A stretch of DNA of 64,000 bases. Source: Halobacteriovorax sp. HLS (GTDB taxonomy: Bacteria; Bdellovibrionota; Bacteriovoracia; Bacteriovoracales; Bacteriovoracaceae). The notes beneath the pieces are model-generated. The model saw only the letters and a program-made list of their open reading frames with translations, was not told the origin of the DNA and did no database searches. Where the stretch lies: contig NZ_QOCL01000009.1 of the NCBI RefSeq assembly GCF_004006665.1, positions 1 through 64,000 on the forward strand, given 5' to 3'. Shown in pieces: positions 18,417 through 27,280 of the stretch. The position numbers and the translations under genes are program-made. Position 1 is the stretch's first letter. Every line of letters starts with the position of its first letter.

Positions 18417-19678
18417 TGAAGAATTTAAATGTCTTTTTCGAAGGCCAGCTCGTTGGTGTATTTTCCCAAGATGAAGAACTTCTTCATTCGTTTAAATATG
18501 ATGAAAAGTGGAGAGAGTCTGAAGCTTCTTTTCCAATTTCAATTTCAATGCCCTTAAGTGAAGAGACTTTTGGAAATAAGATAACACTTTCATTCTTTGA
18601 AAACCTCCTACCGGAAGGTGAGGTGAGAAAGCACCTTGAAAAGTGGCATAAATCCAAGGGAGTATTCAATACTCTTTTGAAGCATGGAGAGGACTGCGCT
18701 GGAGCACTTGTTATTACGGGTGAAGAAAATCCTCCCATTTTAGAAACGAATGTTTCTAACGTCGAAGTAAGATATGAAGATTTATATAAAGCAATCGATG
18801 AAAGTAAGAGTGCTGTGGACCTCATTGCAGAAATGAAGCCAGGCTACCTTTCTGTTGCCGGTGCTCAGGATAAGTTTCCTTGTATTCTTGAAAATGGAAA
18901 AATCTACTTACCAAAAAGTGGGATGCCGACGACTCATATTGTGAAAACACCAATCATGGTAAAGGGTGTAAAAGAGTCTGTTTATAATGAATACTTCTGT
19001 ATGAAACTAGCTGCCAAAATTGGCATGAATGTTCCTGAGGTTCAAATTATCGAAGGGGAGTATCCTCTCTTTGTGATTAAAAGATATGATCGCTACCTTG
19101 ATAGTGATCAGGTGAAGCGACTTCATCAACAGGACTTCTGCCAAGCCATTGGTATAACGAGTGATGAAAAGTATGAAGCTGAAGGTGGGCCGGACTTAGT
19201 AACAGTTTATAAGCTGATGCTTGAGAACGTAACAGCGAGAAAAAGAATTGAAAGTTCATTTCGATTTATTGATTGGATTTGCTTTAATTTATTAATTGGA
19301 AATAATGATAGTCATGCAAAAAATCTTTCATTTCTTATGACCGATAAGAAGCATGATCTTTCTCCATTTTATGATTTAATTTCAACTGCAATTTATCCTA
19401 ATATTTCAAAGTCATTTTCATTTAAAGTGGGCGGTGCATTTGCATTTGAAAAAATGGGAAAGAAGAGACTTGCATTAGAGGAGAGCTTACTCGGTATCAA
19501 AGAGGGTACGATTGCAGAGAGAATGAGTCTTGTTTATAAGAATATTTTAGCTGTTCAAGATGAGCTGATTGAAGAAATTAGTTTGAACTTTCCCGAAGTG
19601 AAGATTCACAAAAGAATAAGGGAACTTATTTTAAAGCGTGCGAAGTTCTTTATTAAGGCGGGGATCATTGTTAAGTGA
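18416..19678 (+). CDS. hipA: HipA-like serine/threonine kinase toxin
   Basis: At 420 residues this is normal HipA length. Family marks are the N-terminal subdomain-1 region, the S-V-A-G-A-Q-D-K-F ATP-loop segment around residue 145, the catalytic GNNDSHAKN loop at 295-303 (Asp298) and the metal-binding Y-D-L at 319-321. All key residues are present, so the toxin looks active. HipA kinases phosphorylate tRNA synthetases such as GltX and cause growth arrest. The gene is coupled to hipB. Its last codons and 175 bp downstream recur at 50.5 kb, where the rest of the module is missing. Confidence 0.88.
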   Translation: MKNLNVFFEGQLVGVFSQDEELLHSFKYDEKWRESEASFPISISMPLSEETFGNKITLSFFENLLPEGEVRKHLEKWHKSKGVFNTLLKHGEDCAGALVITGEENPPILETNVSNVEVRYEDLYKAIDESKSAVDLIAEMKPGYLSVAGAQDKFPCILENGKIYLPKSGMPTTHIVKTPIMVKGVKESVYNEYFCMKLAAKIGMNVPEVQIIEGEYPLFVIKRYDRYLDSDQVKRLHQQDFCQAIGITSDEKYEAEGGPDLVTVYKLMLENVTARKRIESSFRFIDWICFNLLIGNNDSHAKNLSFLMTDKKHDLSPFYDLISTAIYPNISKSFSFKVGGAFAFEKMGKKRLALEESLLGIKEGTIAERMSLVYKNILAVQDELIEEISLNFPEVKIHKRIRELILKRAKFFIKAGIIVK

Positions 19679-19850
19679 GGAAGAAGTTAAGAATGTTTCA
19701 ATGGTTTATTAAACTACGGTAATAATTCTAAGAATGAACCCATATCTTAAGAGTAATTGAAGTTAATAGACTTAAAGAAGAAATTTATTTTTATTGCCTA
19801 CACAATTTAGTAATTATAAAAGAAATCAGACCAAGCAATACAACTTGTAA
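19668..19850 (+). repeat. Repeat R2, left copy (183 bp)
   Basis: This begins inside the last codons of hipA (TTGTTAAGTGAGG) and ends with CTTGTAA. Position-by-position comparison with 50543-50725 gives equal length and six mismatches, about 97% identity, in the same orientation. R1 and R2 together show that a hipBA-carrying module was once present twice. Confidence 0.9.
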
Positions 19851-20299
19851 GGGGAGTACTCGGTAAACAGTGGAGAAGCAATCAAACTATCGATCTAGAA
19901 ATAATATAAAGCATTCTAAAAATCTAATTTTTTTTCATTAGTAATCTAACTATCGGTTTTCTTATTCAATATTTTAGCAATTAAATATAGCTCACTAGGC
20001 AACATTAAAAAATGAGGTCCAAAAACTATATTTAAAGATTTGATCTATCTACAATCGTAGATCAATCTAAGCCTATAGTTTCAAAATTTCTATAACCGAG
20101 AAGTACCCATGAAAGTTGTTAAAGTTAGTATAATGTTATTACAATGGATTTTAAGTTTAAGAAATGATATTCTCTAAAAGAAGAAGCCTCAGAGCAAGTC
20201 GTAGATAGAATTAGCATTGATAGCTTCATGTGACTTGACCTCCCTTTCTCGACTCTTAAAGAAAAAAATATTTTTTAAATTGTTATATTTATACTACTC
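19851..20299. other. Intergenic stretch with no supported gene
   Basis: Directly after R2 comes GGGGAGTACTCGGTA, a 15-mer repeated at 36152. A perfect short hairpin (ATCTAC-AATC-GTAGAT) lies at 20047-20062. Around 20109-20230 two frames carry short protein-like pieces (M-K-V-V-K-V-S-I-M-L-L-Q-W and E-A-S-E-Q-V-V-D-R-I) that would join only after a frameshift, perhaps a decayed gene. I see nothing else. Confidence 0.4.
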
Positions 20300-20962
20300 C
20301 TAGCAGGATTGTTTTATATCCTTTTTGGCAAGTAACTTATCTTCAATGTGAGAGAATGTCTCTTTAAGTTTCTGTCGTTCATTTTCGTTATTACGTCCAT
20401 AAACAGAGTTGTAAGATGAACCCGTTGCATTGTAGGGCGGAAGTACTCCATATTTCAACAAGTGTCCTGATAGAATACTTTTTTCTAATGAAGAAATTTC
20501 TCTCTTATAGTCAGGAATCTTATTCTTTAGGTAGTCTAGAGGTATCATTATTAAAAAGGCTTTGTTACCTGTAAACGTTGGAGCATTCAGCTTGTTTATG
20601 CAGTCATGAATAAGAATGTCTCTAAAATACTGATCACTTTCTTCGCTCTTGTCTTTAATTTTACGTGCAAACTCGCATTCCTGATCTTTAGAAATATCAA
20701 AATCTAAAACCCAATACAATGAACTATGGTCAAATCCATATTGAGTTTTCTTATGGTATGATTTTTTTTGAAATTTCTTAAGATTATGCCTATTTGCAAA
20801 GCTATTAATTGTTTTTCCTACATATAAGATTCCTAGCTCATCTTCTCCATATAACTTTGATATTGTAGTAAAAGAGCATAGAATATAGATGCCAATTTGA
20901 TTCTCTATTCGTCTATTTGGCCAAAAATATAGCTCAACTTCGCTTAGGTAGTTATTTTTCAT
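20300..20962 (-). CDS. GIY-YIG nuclease-domain protein
   Basis: A well-placed GGAG precedes the ATG at 20962. Residues 24-27 (G-I-Y-I) and L-Y-V-G near residue 48 form the GIY/YVG pair, followed by K-T-I-N-S-F-A-N-R-H, where the catalytic Arg is expected, and later L-N-A-P-T-F-T-G-N-K. The 220-residue length gives a single nuclease module plus a C-terminal extension with no zinc finger or HTH. It is transcribed away from the AAA+/helicase operon, with 418 bp between them. It may be a standalone effector, or it may act with that operon. Confidence 0.7.
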   Translation of the reverse strand: MKNNYLSEVELYFWPNRRIENQIGIYILCSFTTISKLYGEDELGILYVGKTINSFANRHNLKKFQKKSYHKKTQYGFDHSSLYWVLDFDISKDQECEFARKIKDKSEESDQYFRDILIHDCINKLNAPTFTGNKAFLIMIPLDYLKNKIPDYKREISSLEKSILSGHLLKYGVLPPYNATGSSYNSVYGRNNENERQKLKETFSHIEDKLLAKKDIKQSC

Positions 20963-21380
20963 TTTTACTCCGATACAAATGAAGAACTATTGCTAGCAAT
21001 ATTATTGACTTCGATGATTAGACTTATCGTCGAATAATAGAAATCACTTTAATTTATTAGTCATTGAGAAATTTTCATAAAAATCCGCATTTTAACAGGA
21101 CATAGTGACAATCTTTGTCAATTTATTCTGTTAATCTAATTTGTATAGACTTGCAAAATATGATTAAGAATTAGACTAGAGAAGTAGTTTACTTAGTTAT
21201 AGTACAACTCTTAACAAGCTAGAATGAAGATCAGCTATCATTTTATGTGGTTATTTTCTTATAAACAATTTTCCAAAGTTTTCATGTTTTTTTTATTTTT
21301 TTTCCTTATTTATTTTCTTGTGACTAAAAATGTCACGTACTATTTATATGTTTGGTTTACTAATAAATTAGGAGTAAGTA
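20963..21380. promoter_or_regulatory. Divergent intergenic region with operator-like palindrome
   Basis: This 418-bp, T-rich spacer separates the GIY-YIG gene from the AAA+ gene. A perfect inverted repeat GTGAC-N7-GTCAC lies at 21320-21336, 45 bp before the AAA+ start, in the position of an operator. GGAG at 21370-21373 serves as the ribosome site. I see no ORF or RNA gene. Confidence 0.5.
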
Positions 21381-22184
21381 ATGGAGTATATTAGTACAAA
21401 TCTCAATAAAGCTGCATATGAAATTATCAAAAGTTTTCTTAATAATTCTGCTAACAAGTATTCTCATACCCTTACAGTTTATGGTGAATCGGGGAGTGGA
21501 AAGTCCTATCTATTAAATGATTTAGTGGAGAAACTCTCGAGAAAAATAAATATCAAGAATATCACGGCAATGAAATTGGTCCGTGAGTACATCAAGGCCT
21601 ACAAAGCAAATATTGTCGAAGATTTGAAAGATACATTTGTTAATGAGTATGATTGTATCGTAATTGATGATACCGAGTATTTAAAAAGAAAGCCAGGAGC
21701 TCAAGAGTTTTTAGTTGATCTAGTAGGAAGTGCATCACTTCTTGGTATCCGAATTATTTTTATCACATCTACTTTAGATGAGGGATGGTCTGATCCGAAG
21801 TTTTTCAATATCATTAGAGCTTCAACAAAAGTAAAGGTAAGTTCTCCAGATAAAAAGGAAAGAAAAGAGCTTCTGTTGGCTCATCTTGGAGACAATGCAA
21901 GTGAGCTGAAAGTTAAGGCTCTAAGTACAATGAGTGAGAGGAAGGTTGCTCTAAGCTCACTTATAGGTACTATTAAGTCGATGAAGAATAAAAGCGATGA
22001 GGAATTTTATAAATTATTTATCGATGAATATTGTATCGACGGAAAGTATGATGATAATTTGGGTCATTATACTAGTGAAGATATTCGTAGGCTTTTAACT
22101 AGAGTTAAATCTATAACGTATAAGGAAAAAAAATCAACTGACGAAGATTTTCTAGATAGGGTGTCTTCAATTGAGTTCTTTTAA
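21381..22184 (+). CDS. DnaA/Cdc6-like AAA+ ATPase
   Basis: This 267-residue protein has Walker A GESGSGKS at 35-42, Walker B IVIDD with Asp96-Asp97, then a sensor I-like F-I-T-S-T segment, the compact core of initiator/helicase-loader AAA+ proteins. The C-terminal 70 residues are Lys/Asp-rich with no clear DnaA domain IV HTH, so it is not a replication initiator in the usual sense. Two genes, a membrane protein and the helicase-amidoligase, follow in the same direction with short gaps. A role as a loader or regulator for that helicase is inferred from this context only. Confidence 0.65.
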   Translation: MEYISTNLNKAAYEIIKSFLNNSANKYSHTLTVYGESGSGKSYLLNDLVEKLSRKINIKNITAMKLVREYIKAYKANIVEDLKDTFVNEYDCIVIDDTEYLKRKPGAQEFLVDLVGSASLLGIRIIFITSTLDEGWSDPKFFNIIRASTKVKVSSPDKKERKELLLAHLGDNASELKVKALSTMSERKVALSSLIGTIKSMKNKSDEEFYKLFIDEYCIDGKYDDNLGHYTSEDIRRLLTRVKSITYKEKKSTDEDFLDRVSSIEFF

Positions 22185-22215
22185 CTATGAACTACTTAAT
22201 GAATGAAAGAAAGAA

Positions 22216-22602
22216 ATGAATGAAGCCAATAGTTCTATTCAAAATAAGGCCAATAATTTAAGTTTCACAAAGAAAATGTTTATTTCTCTTATGTCAATAA
22301 TTGGCGGCTATGCACTAATCATGGTCGTAGGATTACCTTTTGTCTGGCTCTTCAGTCCACTTCCTGATTCGTATAAATTTATACCTCATGAAAACTTAAT
22401 ATATTCGAAGCTTGGAAATATATTCTTTATTCAGGCTGTTCTGATGACGATATTTTTAACTTCGGTTTTTCTTATTGGAGATCAATTAGAGATTAGCTAC
22501 GAGGAAATCTTAAAAGAGGTTCCTGTCTTTGAATTAACTTCTTTTTCTATAATAGTATTTATCATGGATATCATTAGCTTGATAGAAGTATTCAATCGTT
22601 GA
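22216..22602 (+). CDS. Small membrane protein, three predicted transmembrane segments
   Basis: The 128 residues contain three hydrophobic stretches: about residues 19-47 (M-F-I-S-L-M-S-I-I-G-G-Y through V-W-L-F), 67-92 (I-F-F-I-Q-A-V-L-M-T) and 104-127. A charged N-terminus precedes the first. I recognise no family. It lies between the AAA+ gene (31-bp gap) and the helicase-amidoligase (56-bp gap), which suggests a membrane partner or effector in the same system. Confidence 0.55.
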   Translation: MNEANSSIQNKANNLSFTKKMFISLMSIIGGYALIMVVGLPFVWLFSPLPDSYKFIPHENLIYSKLGNIFFIQAVLMTIFLTSVFLIGDQLEISYEEILKEVPVFELTSFSIIVFIMDIISLIEVFNR

Positions 22603-22658
22603 TTTTTTTAAAAAAATCAAACTACAATATAATGTAAAAAAGGTAAAAAAGGTAAAAA

Positions 22659-25520
22659 ATGAAACTAAAACAATTTCAAGAGGAAATATATAAATCCCTT
22701 AAAAAATCTTATAAAGAAAATGATAACTTAAGAACCTATTTGCACATGCCAACAGGTTCAGGAAAGACAGTTGTTGCTTCAATGTTCATATTAAATGAAT
22801 ATATTAGTAAGGGGGGGCATGTATTGTGGATTACTGACTCTTGGGCCTTGATTAATCAAGCGTATAAAACTATTAAATCAATTTCTGGAGAAACATTATG
22901 TGATGATCTTGATTTTGGTTTATGGATAAAGTATTTGAGTAAAAAAAATCATGAGATAGCAAATAACCTTGATAGCTTTAAACGAGATTATATTGTTGAT
23001 AATATGGACTGGATTCCTAAATTTTTGTTTTCGACGAATAGTACTCTCTCAAGAAGTTGTGAAAATAAAAGCTCTAAAGAATATGAAAAAATTATACATT
23101 TTAAACCAAGCATTATCGTCGTAGATGAAGCCCATAGAGGGAAGGGCGGAAAGCAAGAGGTTGAAATTTATGAGCTTTTAAATGGACCATGGAAGAATGT
23201 ACCAGTATTAGGGTTATCGGCAACACCAAAATTAAGGGAAATTAATGGCTGGGATTCAAGAATGAAAGTCGGTAATTATTCGTTTCGAGATCTCGTAGAA
23301 ATGGGGGAACTCGCGGAACCTATTCTTTTGAAAAGAAAAATTCAAGAGTCTGTTGAGTATAAACAGGATCGTAATGGTTTTCTGAATGAAGAAGAGTTGG
23401 CTGATGATAAAGTTAGAAATGATTCGATAATCGAAGATTATTTAAGGAACAAAAAGAACTATCGAAAAACAATGATTTTCGTTACAAATCAGATTCAGGC
23501 GAGTTACTTTGCTAAAGAACTATCGCATCATGGTGTCGAATGTTATTTGATTCACGGTAAGGTTAAAAACCCCTACAGAGTTTTGAAGAAATTTAAGGAA
23601 TCAAAGGGTCATGACTGCATAGCCATTGTTATTCGTATGGCAATTTGTGGAGTTGATATTCCTGACATTAACACTATTATTCTTGCTAAACCTGTGACTA
23701 GTGATATCGAGTTTTCACAAATGATTGGACGTGGAAGTCGTATGCATACTGATACAGGTAAGAAAACATTTAATGTTGTAGATTTTTATGGAAGCTTAGA
23801 GAGGGAAAGTCATTCTTTAAGCTTAACTCATTTTGTCGATTTTTATAATGGTTCGGGTAGAAATAGTGAGCTAGTAAGTAAAGGTGCTCTCAGAAAAAAG
23901 AAAGTACAGTACACAAAGCATGAATATATTGATGGGTATGGTCTAACAACTCTTAATTATGAGGAAAGTTCTAAGTACTTTGAGGCCCTTGATGGTTTAA
24001 GAATCTATAATGGGCAAACATTTGGTATCGAAATCGAGCTTAGCACAGGAGAAGTTGATGTTCATGATATATCTCATGATGAATGGACTGCAATAGCTAA
24101 TCAAATAATAAAAAAAATAATGGATGGTACGAACTATATCAATTTTGATCCAATTTCAGAGTATTCAGAACTTGGAAATATTAATCATGACGTATGGAAT
24201 ATAGTTTATGACGGATCTTGTGGGTTTGAAATTGTTTCTCGTATATTAAAAGGCCAAGAAGGGTTTGAAGAACTAGTGAATGTCGTAGGGCTCTTAAATA
24301 GTGAGTTCTTAGGGGAGTTGGGACTTAAAATCGATTATTCCACTGGGCTACATCTCAATCTAGGATGGAGAGATTTTTCTAAATCGAGTGTTCTTAATAT
24401 GATTAATTATATGAGAAATATAGAACCTGCACTAAACTCTCTTGTTTCTCCTAGTAGAGTCATTGTAAATGATAAAGCTTCTTTTTATTGCAAGTCTCTA
24501 AGAAGTATTTTTGACTCGAAAGATTTAAAAGAAACGAGCTACAATAAACTTTTAACAAAAATTGACAGTGATGATGGAAGATATATGTCATTTAACTTAC
24601 AAAATAGAGACGGGGATGGACAGAGGGTTGAGGTACGACTCCATAACGGGACAATTAGTACAAAAAAAATCTCTTTGTGGACCTCTTTGTTTATGAATAT
24701 CTTTGTAACTATTAACTCTAGACATACTATTCCCTTGAAAGAAGATTTGGACTTTCCTTCAGAAATTGGACTACCTCAGATAGGTACTCATGGTGATATT
24801 CTATATATCGCAGAAGAATACCTTGGCCTTTCTAGTAATCAGAAATTGTTAAATAAGCTAAATCAAAGAAGAAGAGAGTTACTAAATAGCAGTGCATGGA
24901 GAGAAATATTAGGTGACGAGGTAATAGATGAACTCCTACGTTATTGGGATAGCTCTAAGTCTATTGTTAATCTTAATGAAGTAAGGGAGTACAGTAACAT
25001 TTCTCTTTACGATAAAAATAGAATATTAACAAAACTTATTAAGACTAACGAGTTAAAAATACATCCTTCAAAACTTGATGAAAGAATATTTAGATCTAAA
25101 CTTTTTTGTATAATTGAGGATGAGGATATCTTATGTGCAGGAGTAAAGGAAGATAGCCCTAAGCTTTTAAGTGCAATTCTAAATTATTTTGAAAAAAAAA
25201 TAAGTCAATGCAATGACTCTTTTATTACTACCTTTATTGATGATATTAAAAATAATAACGCTTTCGAAAGAGGATGGTCAATGAATGCTTCTCGATCAAA
25301 TGACATAAATAAAGAGCGATGGAGAAAAATCAATTTAAGGGTTGATCAACTGTTACGCGAGGAAAAATATGCAACAGCTTCAATTTTTTCGTCAGTAAGT
25401 ATTGATAATAAAAAGGGGATGCAATATTTAAAAGAACAAGGTTTCCTAGAAATTATGACTATTCCAAGTCCCTGGAATAAAAATAAGAAGCTTAAAATAT
25501 TATTGAAAAAAAATCAATAA
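22659..25520 (+). CDS. SF2 helicase fused to a putative amidoligase domain
   Basis: Residues 1-430 form an SF2 motor of the type III restriction/UvsW kind: PTGSGKT at 31-37, DEAH at 156-159, G-L-S-A-T-P-K, and QMIGRGSR at 354-361. From about residue 450 the sequence changes to features of the Amidoligase_2 family: F-G-I-E-I-E at 455-460, G-F-E-I-V-S near 526, the S-T-G-L-H-L-N motif at 561-567, a Y-C-K segment, then R-V-E-V-R-L-H-N-G-T at 656-665 followed by W-T-S-L-F. Known members have a glutamine-synthetase/ATP-grasp-like fold and are predicted to form amide bonds. The last 220 residues are helical with no recognised domain. I know of no characterised protein with this pairing. The motor call is firm; the amidoligase call is strong by motif order but needs a profile search. 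Confidence 0.78.
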   Translation: MKLKQFQEEIYKSLKKSYKENDNLRTYLHMPTGSGKTVVASMFILNEYISKGGHVLWITDSWALINQAYKTIKSISGETLCDDLDFGLWIKYLSKKNHEIANNLDSFKRDYIVDNMDWIPKFLFSTNSTLSRSCENKSSKEYEKIIHFKPSIIVVDEAHRGKGGKQEVEIYELLNGPWKNVPVLGLSATPKLREINGWDSRMKVGNYSFRDLVEMGELAEPILLKRKIQESVEYKQDRNGFLNEEELADDKVRNDSIIEDYLRNKKNYRKTMIFVTNQIQASYFAKELSHHGVECYLIHGKVKNPYRVLKKFKESKGHDCIAIVIRMAICGVDIPDINTIILAKPVTSDIEFSQMIGRGSRMHTDTGKKTFNVVDFYGSLERESHSLSLTHFVDFYNGSGRNSELVSKGALRKKKVQYTKHEYIDGYGLTTLNYEESSKYFEALDGLRIYNGQTFGIEIELSTGEVDVHDISHDEWTAIANQIIKKIMDGTNYINFDPISEYSELGNINHDVWNIVYDGSCGFEIVSRILKGQEGFEELVNVVGLLNSEFLGELGLKIDYSTGLHLNLGWRDFSKSSVLNMINYMRNIEPALNSLVSPSRVIVNDKASFYCKSLRSIFDSKDLKETSYNKLLTKIDSDDGRYMSFNLQNRDGDGQRVEVRLHNGTISTKKISLWTSLFMNIFVTINSRHTIPLKEDLDFPSEIGLPQIGTHGDILYIAEEYLGLSSNQKLLNKLNQRRRELLNSSAWREILGDEVIDELLRYWDSSKSIVNLNEVREYSNISLYDKNRILTKLIKTNELKIHPSKLDERIFRSKLFCIIEDEDILCAGVKEDSPKLLSAILNYFEKKISQCNDSFITTFIDDIKNNNAFERGWSMNASRSNDINKERWRKINLRVDQLLREEKYATASIFSSVSIDNKKGMQYLKEQGFLEIMTIPSPWNKNKKLKILLKKNQ

Positions 25521-25531
25521 ATATTAAATAG

Positions 25532-25562
25532 TCCTGCTTAATTACGAGTTAATTAAGCAGGA
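25532..25562 (+). terminator. Terminator-like hairpin after the helicase-amidoligase gene
   Basis: A perfect 13-bp stem (TCCTGCTTAATTA / TAATTAAGCAGGA) with a 5-base loop begins 12 bp after the stop codon. There is no long T run on the plus side; on the minus side T-rich sequence follows. It may end transcription from both directions. Confidence 0.6.
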
Positions 25563-25574
25563 GAAAGTTAAGCG

Positions 25575-25742
25575 CTATAGAAAACTAAGCATTATGTAGT
25601 TTTTTTTCAAGAATGATTCTCTAATAGTAAAATTTTCATCGTTATCATTATCAGTTTTCACATCAACTGTGCCTCTAAAGAACTTGCCTTTATTTACTTC
25701 TATAAGAGTTGCTGTCTTCATACACATCCATACTTCTGTCAC
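25575..25742 (-). CDS. Possible small protein (55 aa), unknown
   Basis: On the minus strand AAAGGAGAG precedes a GTG at 25742 with good spacing, and the frame runs 55 codons to a TAG at 25575. The product is mixed polar with a D-N-D-N-D-E stretch and no family signal. It sits between two convergent units in otherwise empty DNA. It could be a real small gene or the tail of a decayed one. Confidence 0.35.
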   Translation of the reverse strand: MTEVWMCMKTATLIEVNKGKFFRGTVDVKTDNDNDENFTIRESFLKKNYIMLSFL

Positions 25743-25849
25743 GAGTCTCTCCTTTGAGGTTGTTATGGATATATTGTATATTTCTAATAGGACAAATTAT
25801 GTCACATAAAGATTAATTCTATAACATAGTGAAGGAACGTAAAGAGAGA

Positions 25850-26857
25850 TTAAGAAATATTCCTAATTCCAGACTCCCATATAGCTTTAACCTCATCATA
25901 AACTATTTTAGGAGTAATATTAAGAACATGGCCTCCAAATGAAGATATAAAACGAATTATCTCGGAACTGTCAGCGCATTTGAAGTTCAGAATATAATTT
26001 CCATTTCTAAGTTCATGTAATGTTTGACTTTGGTGTATCTTTTTTTCTTTAAAATATCCTGCCATTATCTCGTCGCATGTAATTTTTATTGAGATAGGTT
26101 TCTTTGTAATTCCAAAGCCTCCAACGTGAGACTTTAAATTTAGTTCTTCATTACGATTGAGTTCAGTAGCTTTCTTCTCTGTTAGATTCACATTTCTTAA
26201 TCTCGAAACTCTCAGGGTCTTTATTTTTTTATCCTCCTCATCTTTAACTACAAGGTAAGCAGTTCCAGAAGCTAGATTAAAAAGTATGGGGGAGAATTGC
26301 CTTAGTCTCTCATTGTAAGCCTTATCTTTATAGGGAGACTCATTAAAGCAGGTAAAGATTCTTTTTTCCCTAATTGCTACCATAATCATTTCGAAGTCAT
26401 ATAAATTTGTGTCTTCTGGTTTTCCTGATGAATTGAATCCAAAAAAGTACTTTGTTTTAGCATGTCTGAGTTCATCAGAGAGACTTTGATCTATATTAGA
26501 TAGAATAGCAGTTTCAGCTTCTGTTGCAAATTCATTGAAGTATTCATGAGATGTATGCTTTAGATTGTTTAGCGCAATCATTAGGACTTGGAGTGTATTT
26601 TCATTTAATTCGAGTTTATGTTTAAAATCTAAACTCTGCGAAATATAATATCTCTCAGGCCTATCCTCAGTAGAGAGCATCGCATGTACAAGAGAGAGTT
26701 CGTCAACATCTCTTCTAACTGTTCTTTCATTCACATAAATATCTTCGGACCTTAAGCGCGAGCATAGTTCACTAATAGATATAGCTGAGTCTTCATCTTT
26801 ATTCTTTAAATACTCAAAAAGAATATCTTGTCGTCTACCTTTTGAAATCTTCGCCAT
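25850..26857 (-). CDS. WYL-domain transcriptional regulator (WYL-1)
   Basis: This 335-residue protein has an N-terminal winged HTH (I-S-I-S-E-L-C-S-R-L, then E-R-T-V-R-R-D-V), a central region and a WYL-type domain around L-A-S-G-T-A-Y-L-V-V-K-D, with a C-terminal E-I-I-R-F-I-S-S-F-G-G-H module. WYL proteins are common repressors or sensors in defence islands and are thought to bind nucleic-acid ligands. It is a clear paralogue of the protein at 36328-37338, about half identical by eye. It is divergent from the AbiE operon and convergent with the helicase-amidoligase operon, so either could be its target. Confidence 0.82.
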   Translation of the reverse strand: MAKISKGRRQDILFEYLKNKDEDSAISISELCSRLRSEDIYVNERTVRRDVDELSLVHAMLSTEDRPERYYISQSLDFKHKLELNENTLQVLMIALNNLKHTSHEYFNEFATEAETAILSNIDQSLSDELRHAKTKYFFGFNSSGKPEDTNLYDFEMIMVAIREKRIFTCFNESPYKDKAYNERLRQFSPILFNLASGTAYLVVKDEEDKKIKTLRVSRLRNVNLTEKKATELNRNEELNLKSHVGGFGITKKPISIKITCDEIMAGYFKEKKIHQSQTLHELRNGNYILNFKCADSSEIIRFISSFGGHVLNITPKIVYDEVKAIWESGIRNIS

Positions 26858-27280
26858 AGAAACTCTTTCTATTTATAGTGATATTTATTGCTAACCTAAT
26901 CGGTTATATTGATAAATACTTGAGGGATATACTCCGCCATAAGATGGCCAGCTCAGATAGAGTTTGTAAGATACTAATATTTCAAGAGTACTGCTTCATC
27001 AGATGATGATTTATATTTTTTTTAAATTATTAGCTTTCATGGCCAATATAATTTTTGTCCTAATTGAGGGAATCTACTGTTTAACTTCGAAAACCATAAA
27101 AGATCATATTTATCTTATTTTTTACAATCTTGATAAGTATCCATAATTATTAGTGATGAAAAGTATCTGGTTTATTGTGATAGATCTAAGCACCACTAAA
27201 TATAGTGATTTCTATGTGTACTTTAAACCAGATGTGGTTTAATATATACCCATAAATCAATATATGGAGTAGTGAAATAA
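26858..27280. promoter_or_regulatory. Divergent control region of WYL-1 and abiE, with AbiEi-like operators
   Basis: A perfect palindrome TTAAACCA-GATG-TGGTTTAA lies at 27223-27242, just upstream of abiEi. The half ATCTGGTTTA occurs again at 27166-27175 as the exact reverse complement of TAAACCAGAT at 27224-27233. A smaller inverted repeat CACTA-N4-TAGTG lies at 27194-27207. AbiEi antitoxins are known to bind paired inverted repeats in their own promoter, so this is the likely autoregulatory site. The rest (26858-27150) shows no gene. Confidence 0.6.
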
